The position numbers and the translations under genes are program-made. 64,000 bases of DNA from Mesorhizobium onobrychidis (GTDB taxonomy: Bacteria > Pseudomonadota > Alphaproteobacteria > Rhizobiales > Rhizobiaceae). The notes under the pieces were generated by a model. That model ran no database searches and had not been told where the DNA came from. It saw nothing but the letters and a program-made list of their open reading frames with translations. The DNA lies in contig NZ_CP062229.1 in assembly GCF_024707545.1 (NCBI RefSeq), positions 1,669,501 to 1,733,500 on the forward strand, written 5' to 3'. Each line of letters opens with the position of its first letter. The first letter of the stretch is position 1. Of this stretch, positions 35,051-44,041 are shown one piece after another.

Positions 35051-35710
35051 CTATCCGGCCCGAGCGGCGTTGCGCGCACGCATCTGTTCGAGAATATGCC
35101 GGCCGGAACCCTCGACATGGCGGGAGATGAGTTCGGCTGCCTCGTCAGCACTTCCCGCTTTTACGTGCGCGATGAGTTCGCGGTGCTCGCGAATGATCGC
35201 GGCACGCCGCGCGAGCGTGAAATTGAAACGCCGGCTCACGGCTCGCAGCACTTCGCGATGCTTCCACCAAAGTTCGGCGGCATGGCGGTTATAGTGCCGC
35301 TGGTACATCACGGTGTGGAAAGCGGTATCCAGCTCACTGTGCCTGAATGTGTCGGCAAAGTTGTTCTCTTCAATCAGGCCTTGGAGACGTTCGAGTTCGG
35401 CGATGTCCTCGCCGGTCGCCATATTCACAAACCATCGCGTCAGGGCCGGCTCAATCAGAACACCGATTTCATAGATATCCCGGACAAAATCCTGATCTAT
35501 GGGTCGAACGCGCGCCCCGCGGTTGGGGAGAAAGGTGACAAAACCCTCCCCGCGCAAGAGTTGCAGGGCCTCGCGCACGGGGTTGGTCGAGGTGCCGTGA
35601 CGCCGGGCGAGATCGGTGACCACAAGCCGTTCGTTGGCGGCGAGCCGTCCCTCAATGATGTCTTCCCTAATCAGTTCATAAAGCGAGGCGCCCTCGCTGG
35701 AGGCCCCCAT
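35051..35710 (-). CDS. GntR family regulator with FCD domain
   Basis: 219 aa. The N-terminal winged helix (about residues 9-70, with RHGTSTNPVREALQLLRGEG) is followed by an all-helical FCD effector domain whose metal-binding pattern is visible as DTAFH and a later HRELIAH and RHVEGS. FCD regulators usually repress sugar-acid catabolic genes and bind the acid. It sits between the two divergent dehydratase/transport operons. The Met at 35710 is used; a TTG at 35761 with GGGGAG upstream is a good alternative adding 17 residues. Confidence 0.9.
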   Translation of the reverse strand: MGASSEGASLYELIREDIIEGRLAANERLVVTDLARRHGTSTNPVREALQLLRGEGFVTFLPNRGARVRPIDQDFVRDIYEIGVLIEPALTRWFVNMATGEDIAELERLQGLIEENNFADTFRHSELDTAFHTVMYQRHYNRHAAELWWKHREVLRAVSRRFNFTLARRAAIIREHRELIAHVKAGSADEAAELISRHVEGSGRHILEQMRARNAARAG

Positions 35711-35786
35711 GGGGTCAGTCCCCACCGGTGGCTTGGCTTTAAAATCGCCTGTTTCGGCCAAGGCCGGGCTCCCCAAATCAATACAC

Positions 35787-35825
35787 ACATTGTTCGATAT
35801 CACGCACGGTTTCCACAAACAATGT
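35787..35825. promoter_or_regulatory. Candidate operator between the divergent sugar-acid operons
   Basis: Perfect 8-bp inverted arms ACATTGTT (35787-35794) and AACAATGT (35818-35825), 23 bases apart, lie between the gntR gene and the binding protein gene. A TTGACA sequence, a possible -35 element for the forward operon, follows at 35839. The geometry suits two GntR dimers or a looped site; this is inferred from position and symmetry. Confidence 0.45.
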
Positions 35826-35974
35826 ACGATCCTACGCGTTGACAGGCAATCCACGATCTGAAAACGTACAAGATGATCGAAGGGATACATAGAACAGAGA
35901 GGCGTCCCGCGGTCGAACGAGCTAGACCGCTTTGCCTCGGCGCAGGGCGGCATGGAGAACCAGGGAGGATACCT

Positions 35975-37453
35975 ATGACGAGGATTACACTCGGCAGTGC
36001 GGTCCTGCGCGGCACTGTCGCCACTGCTTTGATGGCATCGCTGATGTCCACATCGGCGCTCGGCGCGCCGCCGGTCGACCTGAGCAAGTGGTCGCCGGAA
36101 TATGTGCGCTCCATTGCCGGCACACAGGATTTTGACACGGCAGCCGATTGCGCCAAGGTCACCCCGCTCGACTACAAGGGGCGACTGACTTTCTGGTATC
36201 AGGGCGTGTTCGAGGGCGACCCCGACCTCCTGCGCCAGTACTACAAGGATTTCTTCGAGACCTTCCGCAAGACCTATCCGAACATCCAGCTCGAGGAACA
36301 AGCCCTCACCTATAACGACCTTCTTGACAAGTTCCGCACGGCGCTCCTGGGCAATGCAGCGCCGATGGCGGTCCGCCTGCAAATCCTGGGTGGTACCGAG
36401 TTCGCCTCAAAGGGCTATCTGCAGCCGCTCAAACCCGAGGATGTGGGGTATTCCACCGAGGACTTCTGGCCCGGCGCCATGAAGGCCGTGACCTGGGAGG
36501 GGGTGACCTACGGCCTTCCAACCAACAACGAGACGATGGCGTTCATCTGGAACGCCGACATCTTCAAGCGTGCGGGCCTCGATCCGGACAAGCCGCCGGC
36601 AACCTGGGACGACGTCGTCAAATATTCCAAGCAGATCCACGACAAGCTCGGCATTGCCGGCTACGGCCTCGTGGCTCGCAAGAATGCCGGCAATACGCCG
36701 TACCGTTTCATGCCACAGCTATGGGCCTATGGCGGCGGCGTCTTCGACGAAGCCACCGCGAACCCGACCTATAAGGAGGTCGAGCTCGATAGCCCGCAGA
36801 GCAAGGCAGCGCTGCAAGCCTCGTACGACATGTACGTTCGCGACAAGTCGGTTCCGGTTTCGGCACTCACCAACCAGCAGGCCGATAACCAGCCCCTGTT
36901 CCTCGCCGGCCAACTTGGCATGATGATCTCGCACCCGTCCGACTACGACGTGATGCTCGACCTGCAGAAGAAGGCGACGGGCACCGACAAGGACAAGGCG
37001 CAGACCGTCATCGACAACATGCGCTACGGCCTGATTCCGACTGGCCCTGACGGCAAGCGCGCCGTCGTGTTCGGCGGCTCGAACATTCACATCCTGAAGC
37101 CCGAATACGTTGAGGGCGGCAAGGTAGACGAGCCGGCTGCAAAGGCTATCATCTGCATGTGGACGAGCCCTGAATGGTCGCTGAAGATGGCCTACGCCGG
37201 CTCGAACCCGGGCAACCTTAACGGCTTCAAGACCAAATGGATGAAGGAACGTCTCGACAACATCGAGTTCCTCGATGTGACGACCTCGATGCTGCCATAC
37301 GGCATCCCGTTCCCAGCGCTGCCGCAATCCCCCGAGATCATGAACATCATCGTCCCGGACATGCTGCAGAATGCCCTGACCGGAGCGATGACCGTCGACC
37401 AGGCAGCGGACGACGCGGCCCAGAAGGTCAAAGACCTGATGGGCGGACTCTAG
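35975..37453 (+). CDS. ABC transporter extracellular sugar-binding protein
   Basis: 492 aa, long for a CUT1-type binding protein, with a signal peptide (to about residue 30). The mature protein has the typical FWYQGVF near its start, NETMAFIWNADIFKRAGLDP in the middle and KPPATWDDV, all common in family 1 solute-binding proteins. GGGAGGAT precedes the Met at 35975. It opens the forward operon with two permeases, an ATPase, dehydratase 4 and an RraA-like gene, so the ligand is likely a sugar acid or its oligomer. Confidence 0.9.
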   Translation: MTRITLGSAVLRGTVATALMASLMSTSALGAPPVDLSKWSPEYVRSIAGTQDFDTAADCAKVTPLDYKGRLTFWYQGVFEGDPDLLRQYYKDFFETFRKTYPNIQLEEQALTYNDLLDKFRTALLGNAAPMAVRLQILGGTEFASKGYLQPLKPEDVGYSTEDFWPGAMKAVTWEGVTYGLPTNNETMAFIWNADIFKRAGLDPDKPPATWDDVVKYSKQIHDKLGIAGYGLVARKNAGNTPYRFMPQLWAYGGGVFDEATANPTYKEVELDSPQSKAALQASYDMYVRDKSVPVSALTNQQADNQPLFLAGQLGMMISHPSDYDVMLDLQKKATGTDKDKAQTVIDNMRYGLIPTGPDGKRAVVFGGSNIHILKPEYVEGGKVDEPAAKAIICMWTSPEWSLKMAYAGSNPGNLNGFKTKWMKERLDNIEFLDVTTSMLPYGIPFPALPQSPEIMNIIVPDMLQNALTGAMTVDQAADDAAQKVKDLMGGL

Positions 37454-37530
37454 TCCAAGCCTGACCTGCGATCTGACCGGCTGCGCCGATTGTGCAGCCG
37501 GTTCGTTCCGAAGAACAAGGGCACGCCACA

Positions 37531-38490
37531 GTGACGATCGTGACCGGCAAGGCCGAGGCTCGCCGAAGATTGCAACCCGGTAGGTCCGGCGTGCTGCGGA
37601 AGATATGGGAGCATCGCGCGGATTACGCGTACGTGCTCCCTGCGATCGCCGTGATGCTCATCGTCATCGCCTATCCGATCTACTACACGATCGAGCTGTC
37701 GTTCTTTAAGACGCCGCCTGGCCTGCAGCTCCGCGACAAGACTTTTATCGGCTTCGACAACTACACGACCATCCTCGCCAGTCACGTGTTCTGGAAAGTC
37801 ACCTGGAACACTCTGATCTGGACACTGGGATCCACCCTCATCTCCTTTGTCCTGGGGTTTGCCGCCGCGCTGGCGCTCCACCGCGATTTTATCGGCCGTG
37901 GTGTCCTGCGCGCTATCCTGATCATTCCCTGGGTCATCAGCGCGGTCGCCGCCTCCTATATCTGGAGGTGGATCTACCATTCGGACTTCGGGATCATCGG
38001 CGCAGTGCTGGTCGGCCTCGGATTGGCCGACCGACCGCCGAATTTCATCGACAGCGTCAGCACGGTGCTGCCTTCCCTGATCGTCGTCAATATCTGGCGC
38101 GAGTTTCCGTTTGCCATGATCATGATGATGGCCGGCCTGCAGACAGTCCCGGAGCAGTTGCTGAGCGCCGCAAAAGTCGACGGGGCCAGTGCATGGCAGC
38201 GCTTCTGGCACGTCACCTTCCCGCATTTGCGCAACGTCTCGACAGTGACGATCCTGCTGCTCGCAGTGGCCAACTTCAATTCCTTCATCATCCCCTGGAT
38301 CATGACCGGCGGCGGGCCGTCGAACGCATCGCATATCTGGATCACCCACATTTATGAGCTCGCCTTCGGCCGACAGCTCTGGGGCGTGGCATCGGCCTAT
38401 TCGGTGCTCCTGTTCCTCATCCTGATGACGCTGGGCTACTTCTACGTCCGTGCGCTAAGCGGCAACGAGCGGAAAGAAGGGAGCGCATGA
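37531..38490 (+). CDS. Sugar ABC transporter permease (UgpA/MalF-like)
   Basis: 319 aa with six predicted membrane helices and the EAA-type loop EQLLSAAKVDGASAWQRFWH near residue 215. GTG at 37531 is preferred over the GTG at 37492 because it opens just before the hydrophilic N-terminus and has AAGGG about ten bases before it; this choice is uncertain. It overlaps the next permease gene by ATGA. Confidence 0.9.
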   Translation: MTIVTGKAEARRRLQPGRSGVLRKIWEHRADYAYVLPAIAVMLIVIAYPIYYTIELSFFKTPPGLQLRDKTFIGFDNYTTILASHVFWKVTWNTLIWTLGSTLISFVLGFAAALALHRDFIGRGVLRAILIIPWVISAVAASYIWRWIYHSDFGIIGAVLVGLGLADRPPNFIDSVSTVLPSLIVVNIWREFPFAMIMMMAGLQTVPEQLLSAAKVDGASAWQRFWHVTFPHLRNVSTVTILLLAVANFNSFIIPWIMTGGGPSNASHIWITHIYELAFGRQLWGVASAYSVLLFLILMTLGYFYVRALSGNERKEGSA

Positions 38491-39377
38491 GCACGATTGC
38501 CGAGACAGCCCCTCGAGGTCAGACCCGGCGCCGCATGCGCGTCGACGGATGGCGGTGGGCCGGTCGCATCTTCCTCGTGTTCATGCTGCTTTACACCGCG
38601 CTGCCGATGATCTGGATGCTGATCACTTCGATCAAGTCCGGGTTCGCGGCGATGCAATTCCCGCCGCAATGGTGGCCGGACCAGCCTACCCTCGCCAGCT
38701 ATCAAAAGCTGCTCGATCCGCAGAACAGCGTCGGTCAGGACTTCCTCCGCTTCTTCTGGAATAGCCTTTTCGTCTCGACCGTCACGACAATCCTTTCGGT
38801 GATCGTGGCTGTCCCTGCGGCCTACGCGTTTTCGCGCTTCAGTTTCCCCGGCCGGAACTTCCTGTTCTTCGCCGTGCTGCTGCGCAACATGTTCCCGGCG
38901 GTGATCTTTCTCGTGCCGCTGTTCATCCTGATGCGCGTGCTGGGGCTGGTGAACACGCATGGCTCGCTGATTCTCACCTATCTCACCTTCGGCCTGCCGC
39001 TGGCGATCTGGCTGCTCAAGGGCTTTTACGACAACATCCCGGTGCAGCTCGAGCAGGCGGCGCGCATCGATGGCGCAACACGGTTCCAGGCCTTCATCAT
39101 GATCGTGATGCCGCTCTCGACGCCTGGAATCATCGCCACCGCGATCTATTCCTTCATCGGCGCGTGGAACGAGTACATCTACGCCTATACCTTCCTCTCC
39201 AAGAACGACCAGTTGACCTTGCCGGTCGGCATCCAGCGCTTCTTCTCGGAGAATACGACGGACTTTCCGGGCCTGATGGCGGCCAGTTTTATGATGAGCG
39301 TGCCCGTCGTGGTGCTGTTCCTCGTCCTGCAACGATACTTCGTACGCGCCCTCACAGAAGGCGCGGTCAAGCATTAG
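38487..39377 (+). CDS. Sugar ABC transporter permease (UgpE/MalG-like)
   Basis: 296 aa, six membrane helices. The EAA loop [20 protein letters not shown] lies near residue 190, followed by [20 protein letters not shown], a hallmark of MalG-type permeases. The ATGA overlap with the upstream permease gene indicates coupled synthesis of the two channel halves. Confidence 0.92.
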   Translation: MSTIAETAPRGQTRRRMRVDGWRWAGRIFLVFMLLYTALPMIWMLITSIKSGFAAMQFPPQWWPDQPTLASYQKLLDPQNSVGQDFLRFFWNSLFVSTVTTILSVIVAVPAAYAFSRFSFPGRNFLFFAVLLRNMFPAVIFLVPLFILMRVLGLVNTHGSLILTYLTFGLPLAIWLLKGFYDNIPVQLEQAARIDGATRFQAFIMIVMPLSTPGIIATAIYSFIGAWNEYIYAYTFLSKNDQLTLPVGIQRFFSENTTDFPGLMAASFMMSVPVVVLFLVLQRYFVRALTEGAVKH

Positions 39378-39387
39378 GGAGTTGCCG

Positions 39388-40485
39388 ATGGCCCACGTGG
39401 TCCTCAAAGATCTCGTCAAGACCTATGGCAGCTTCAAAGCCGTCAACGACGTTTCGTTGAGGGTCAATGACGGCGAGTTCGTTGCGCTCGTCGGCCCTTC
39501 AGGCTGCGGCAAGACAACCACGCTCAATCTCGTCGCGGGGCTGATCCCGATCACATCGGGCGACATCGTCATCGGGGAACGAGTGGTCAACGACCTCGAT
39601 CCCAAGGACCGGGACATCGCAATGGTGTTCCAGAACTACGCGCTCTACCCGCAGAAGTCGGTCTACAAGAACCTGGCGTTCCCGTTGCAGATGCGCAAAC
39701 TCCCCAGGGACGAGATTGACAAGAAGGTCAAGGAAGCGGCGCGAGTGCTCGACATGACGCACTTGCTCGAGCGTAAGCCGCGCGAACTTTCGGGCGGGCA
39801 GCAGCAGCGTGTGGCCCTGGGCCGTGCCCTCGTCCGCGACCCCGCGGTGTTCCTTATGGATGAGCCGCTCTCTAACCTCGATGCCAAACTGCGCGTGCAG
39901 ATGCGGTCCGAAATAAAGCGGTTCCATCAGGACCTGAAGGCGACGATCATCTATGTAACGCACGACCAGCTCGAGGCCGTGACCATGGCAGACAGGATGG
40001 CGGTGATGAACGGCGGCTATCTGCAGCAATACGATTCACCGGCGCAGGTCTTTGCCCATCCCGTCAACATGTTCGTCGCCAGCTTCATAGGCAGCCCGGC
40101 GATGAGCCTTATTCCGCTGGAGGCATCGACGGCAAACGGCAACTCTGTGTTGACCAGCGCGGAGGGCTGGAGCTTTGAGCTCTCGCCTCGCAACGCCCAG
40201 AAGGTCGCAAGGGCAACGACCAAGAAAGTCGTGCTCGGCGCACGTCACTCGACGATCAAGCTGCGCAAGAGCGCGGTCCCCGGTGCCATTCCGGCCAAGG
40301 CCTACACGGTGGAGCCGACCGGAGACGTCACCTTCGTGCAGGCGTTCCTGTCCGGCGCCATCGTCAACGTCAGCGTGCCGCCGAACATTGCCGTCGCGCC
40401 CGATGAACAGATCTGGCTCGAGTTCGACCAGGAGCGGATGCATCTGTTCGACGGCGAAACCGAAATGGCCCTCAAGGCCAACTGA
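39388..40485 (+). CDS. Sugar ABC transporter ATP-binding protein (UgpC/MsmK-like)
   Basis: 365 aa. Walker [10 protein letters not shown] (residues about 36-44), signature [15 protein letters not shown], Walker [13 protein letters not shown], and a C-terminal regulatory OB-type domain (after residue 235). GGGAG precedes the Met at 39388. It energises the two permeases just upstream. Confidence 0.94.
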   Translation: MAHVVLKDLVKTYGSFKAVNDVSLRVNDGEFVALVGPSGCGKTTTLNLVAGLIPITSGDIVIGERVVNDLDPKDRDIAMVFQNYALYPQKSVYKNLAFPLQMRKLPRDEIDKKVKEAARVLDMTHLLERKPRELSGGQQQRVALGRALVRDPAVFLMDEPLSNLDAKLRVQMRSEIKRFHQDLKATIIYVTHDQLEAVTMADRMAVMNGGYLQQYDSPAQVFAHPVNMFVASFIGSPAMSLIPLEASTANGNSVLTSAEGWSFELSPRNAQKVARATTKKVVLGARHSTIKLRKSAVPGAIPAKAYTVEPTGDVTFVQAFLSGAIVNVSVPPNIAVAPDEQIWLEFDQERMHLFDGETEMALKAN

Positions 40486-40517
40486 GACAGGGCGGATGCG
40501 TTTGGAACGTGGCGTGG

Positions 40518-41681
40518 ATGACTGCGAAGCTTAAGATCACCGCGATCAAGCCCTATCCAGTGTGGGTAGGAACGCGCAACCAGATGCTCGTCAAGGTCGA
40601 GACCGACCAGGGCATCTTCGGCTGGGGTGAGAGCGGCTTGAGTGGTCGCGAGAGGGCCGTGGCCGGCGCGATCGAGCACTACCGCGAGTTTCTCATCGGC
40701 CGCGACCCGATGCAGATTGGTCGGATCTGGCAGGAGGTTTATCGCAGTCAGTACTTCGAAGGTGGGCGAGTTCTGCAGGCGGCGATTTCCGCCATCGACA
40801 TCGCCCTTCACGACATCAAGGGCAAGGCGCTGGGGGTGCCGGCCTACGAGCTGCTAGGCGGCAAGCAGCGCGACCGCATCCCCACCTTCGCCTCGACCGG
40901 GGACGAGGCCGAGGGCGACGTTGCCATCGAACGAGCCCGCGAGCTACGCGCACAGGGGTGGCAGGCGATCCGCTTCTTCTCCGTCGGGCAAAACAGCAGG
41001 GACATCTTCGAGCCGCGCGAGTCGATCGGCGCTACCGCGAATATGCTAAACAAGGCGCGCGAGGCGCTGGGCGACGACGTGGTCCTCGGCATCGACTATC
41101 ATCATCGGCTGTCGGTGGCCGAGGCGGCGAGCTTCTGCAACAAGCTCGGCCGCGGCGTGCTTGATTTCCTCGAGGAGCCGATACGGGACGAGACACCGGA
41201 GGCCTACGAATCCCTGCGTACGATGACCGACATCCCCTTTGCCATCGGTGAGGAATTTGCCAGCAAGTGGCAGTTCCTGCCCTACATCGAGCGTGGCATC
41301 CACCAGTTCAACCGGCTGGACATTTGCAATGTCGGCGGGTTCACCGAGGCGATGAAGGTCGCTGGCTGGAGCGAAGCGCACTACGTCGACCTGATGCCGC
41401 ACAATCCCCTTGGTCCGGTGTGCACGGCCGCAACCGTGCATCTCGCCGCCGCGGTACCCAACTTCGCGTGGCTCGAGACGAGGGAACCCGAAACAAAGCT
41501 GGGCTTCGACAATTCCGACTTCTTCCCGGTGCAACCACGGCTCGACGGGACCAACTATCCGGTCGGCGATCTGCCGGGGCTCGGCGTCGAGGTCAACGAG
41601 GAGGCGATCCAAGCGGAGAGTTTGCGTTTTTGGGAAGCGCCTCACCTTAAGCGCCGCGACGGTTCTGTTACGAACTGGTAG
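40518..41681 (+). CDS. Enolase-superfamily dehydratase 4 (galactonate dehydratase-like)
   Basis: 387 aa. Domain motifs: SAIDIALHDIKGKALGVPAY, metal ligands in LGIDYHHRL, FLEEPIRD and AIGEEFASKW, then NVGGFTEAMKVAGWSEAHYV and LMPHNPLGPV with the catalytic His. The last segments closely resemble D-galactonate dehydratase (DgoD), though the substrate could be another aldonic acid. It is on the forward strand behind the transporter, whereas three paralogues lie on the other strand. The start ATG at 40518 is preferred to a GTG nine bases earlier. Confidence 0.88.
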   Translation: MTAKLKITAIKPYPVWVGTRNQMLVKVETDQGIFGWGESGLSGRERAVAGAIEHYREFLIGRDPMQIGRIWQEVYRSQYFEGGRVLQAAISAIDIALHDIKGKALGVPAYELLGGKQRDRIPTFASTGDEAEGDVAIERARELRAQGWQAIRFFSVGQNSRDIFEPRESIGATANMLNKAREALGDDVVLGIDYHHRLSVAEAASFCNKLGRGVLDFLEEPIRDETPEAYESLRTMTDIPFAIGEEFASKWQFLPYIERGIHQFNRLDICNVGGFTEAMKVAGWSEAHYVDLMPHNPLGPVCTAATVHLAAAVPNFAWLETREPETKLGFDNSDFFPVQPRLDGTNYPVGDLPGLGVEVNEEAIQAESLRFWEAPHLKRRDGSVTNW

Positions 41682-41704
41682 TTCCCTTTCAAACGGAGTC
41701 CATA

Positions 41705-42454
41705 ATGACGCATACTTCCGACATCACGCGGCCGCCTAAAGACCTGATCGACGCGCTCAGTGAGATTGGCGCCGCGACCGTTGCCGGCACGCTTGGCCAC
41801 ATGGGCTTCCGCAATCCGCATATGGTCGGCCCGGTGGCGCAGAACCACGGGAAGTCGATCGTCGGGCCGGCGCTGACGCTGCAGTTCATGCCGCAGCGGC
41901 CGGACCTTTTCACCGAGGGAGAATATGCCGATCCAGAGACGCAACTGCACCGGCACGTGCTCTACCACGCGCAGGAGGGCGATGTGGTCGTGGTCGACGC
42001 GCGCGGCGACATGAGTTCGGGCGTCTTCGGTGATATGATGTCGACGTATTTCAAAGGCAGGGGCGGGGCGGGCATCGTCATCGATGGATGCATGCGCGAC
42101 CGGCCTAATGTTGAAAAGCTCGATCTGCCCCTATGGCTGCGCGGCTGGACGCCAAATTATCATGTGCAAACCAGCATCTATCCCAATGCCGTCAACGTTC
42201 CGATTGCCTGCGGCGGTGTCACGGTGATCCCCGGCGACATCATCGTCGCCGACGACGACGGGGTGGTGGTGCTTCCCGTCGCAATTGCCGCAAAGGTGAT
42301 CGAAGAATCACAGAAGCATCACGATTGGGAGGAGTTCTCACGAGTGAAGCTAATGGAGGGCGCGCCGTTGCAACGCTATTATCCGCTGCATGACGATGCC
42401 CGCGGGGAGTACGAGGAGTGGCGCAAAACAAACCGCGTGAAGAACCCAAGTTAG
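41705..42454 (+). CDS. RraA-like protein (possible class II aldolase-type enzyme)
   Basis: 249 aa. The RraA/HMG-aldolase fold is shown by GKSIVGPALTLQF, GDVVVVDARGDMSSGVFGDM and GAGIVIDGCMRD. The Arg-Asp pair that binds metal and substrate in HMG/CHA aldolases is present, but the following acidic position reads Asn (RDRPN), so aldolase activity is not certain. Placed behind a dehydratase gene, it may cleave or otherwise process a 2-keto-3-deoxy acid. The name RNase regulator would be misleading here. The 93 bp to the next remnant hold nothing recognisable. Confidence 0.82.
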   Translation: MTHTSDITRPPKDLIDALSEIGAATVAGTLGHMGFRNPHMVGPVAQNHGKSIVGPALTLQFMPQRPDLFTEGEYADPETQLHRHVLYHAQEGDVVVVDARGDMSSGVFGDMMSTYFKGRGGAGIVIDGCMRDRPNVEKLDLPLWLRGWTPNYHVQTSIYPNAVNVPIACGGVTVIPGDIIVADDDGVVVLPVAIAAKVIEESQKHHDWEEFSRVKLMEGAPLQRYYPLHDDARGEYEEWRKTNRVKNPS

Positions 42455-42547
42455 CGCAATGGGTTCAAAGAAAGGAAAGCTGAACTGTGTCGCCCTCGAC
42501 GGTTAGCGTTACGTCAGGAGGCGGCAGCCGGGCCGATCGAGTTTTCC

Positions 42548-43858
42548 CTAGACCAGCTTGGCCGGTTTGCGCATCGCCGAATAGGTGAGCAGCGCCGAGG
42601 CGAGATAGAGCAGCAGGAAGACGACATTGAGCGACAGCACCAGTTCCGGCGTGTCCAGGATCGTGGTCAGCACATGGGTCAGCAGCACCGCCTTCAGCCC
42701 GGCAAGCGAGGCCAGGTTGATCGCCCGCACCAGCGTCTAACCGCGCGCGAAAAGAAGCTCGGCCTGGTATTCGACCAGATTGCGCAAGCCCGGCACGCAG
42801 ATCGCCAGCGCCACCAGAGGGGCGGCCTCCGCAACATTCCTGCCCAGCGCGTTGGGGAAGAAATGCAGCACGATGCCGAGTGCCGCCAGCGCCAGCGTCG
42901 AGACCAGGAACACGCCGCCTTCGATGCCGCTCTTGACCGAAAGGCGTGACAGCAGTTCCGGCGCCCGCATCATGCGCTGCACCAGTATCATCGAGAAGGC
43001 GCGGATCGGGATCGCCGTCAGGTCGACCAGCCGCATGATGATGGCATAGATGCCGGCGAGGTGCGGCCCGCCGATCGCCAGCACCAGCAGCTTGTCGAAT
43101 TCCATCTGCAGGTAGAACAGCACCTCTGCGCCAGCCACGTAGACGGAATCGGCCAGCCGCCTCAGATAGAGCTCCAGCCGCAGCCGCAGCCGCTGGCGCG
43201 GATAGAAAAATCCGAAGGCGATGAGCAGCGAGGCGGCGTTGGCGCCGATATAATACCAGGACCAGACACCTATGGTCGGCTGCGCCGCGAACATGAACAG
43301 CACGGCGCCGAGCACCCGCAGGGCCGTCGCCATGATCGTCAGCAGGGCGGCGCGGCCGAATTTGCCGAGACCGTTGTTGACGATCAGCGCCACCTCGACC
43401 GGCCGCCACAACAGCGCCTCGGCAAACACGATCGCCGCAAAGACCGACAGCGGCACGGTGCCGGCAAAGAAGACCAGGTAGACGCCGTAGGAGGCGGCAG
43501 CCAGCAGCGGCAGCGATATCACGCCGAGCAGCAGGAAGCCGGCCGTGAAGGTGCCGATCAGATTGGGGCGGATGGTGACGGTTCGGTAAAGCGCCGAGAT
43601 GAAGCCGAAGGCCAGGATGCGTGACAGCATCACGCCGGCCGCCGAAGCGGTGGCGAACATGCCGAACTCGGCGATGGACAGCGTGTTGGCCAGCGCGATG
43701 AAATAGGCGAGCGAAAACACCAGCCGCCCGCCCGCGCCGCTGATCGCTGAAAGATAGTCGCGAACCAGCCCCCGTCGCTCGGCCACGAAAGCGCCGATCC
43801 GGGCGAGGGGCCGCCTTTGCGGGATGTTGCCAGCCTCAGTCATGTGTCGAGACAGCAT
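42548..43858 (-). pseudogene. Polysaccharide flippase (Wzx-like) with an internal TAG stop
   Basis: Reading the reverse strand through one TAG at 42737-42739 gives a single protein of about 435 residues with 10-12 membrane helices, as in Wzx/MATE-type lipid-linked oligosaccharide flippases. The first 373 codons end YQAELLFARG, then TAG, and the same frame continues TLVRAINLASLAGLKAVLLT to a second stop. A CAG to TAG change (one base) explains this. The protein may survive truncated by two helices, but most likely the gene is inactive. It is divergent from the chain-length gene by about 180 bp. Confidence 0.8.
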
Positions 43859-44041
43859 AGGCTGGAAAGTTTAACGCGCGGTTCTGGACGCTTTTGTTGC
43901 GTTCAAGAAGGGCACAACCGAAGAGGGAAAGCTCGTCTTCAAGGCAGGGAAATTAACCTTTTGTTTCCTATGCTTGTTTAGCGTGGCTTAACGAATGGCT
44001 GACCGCGCGCGTCCAAGCCGCCAAGGGCAAGCTCCACGACA

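Noticed and set aside
35711..36382. Extension of the GntR gene to a 443-codon frame
   Set aside because: The extra codons are antisense to the signal peptide region of the binding protein and cross the promoter region and the inverted repeat.
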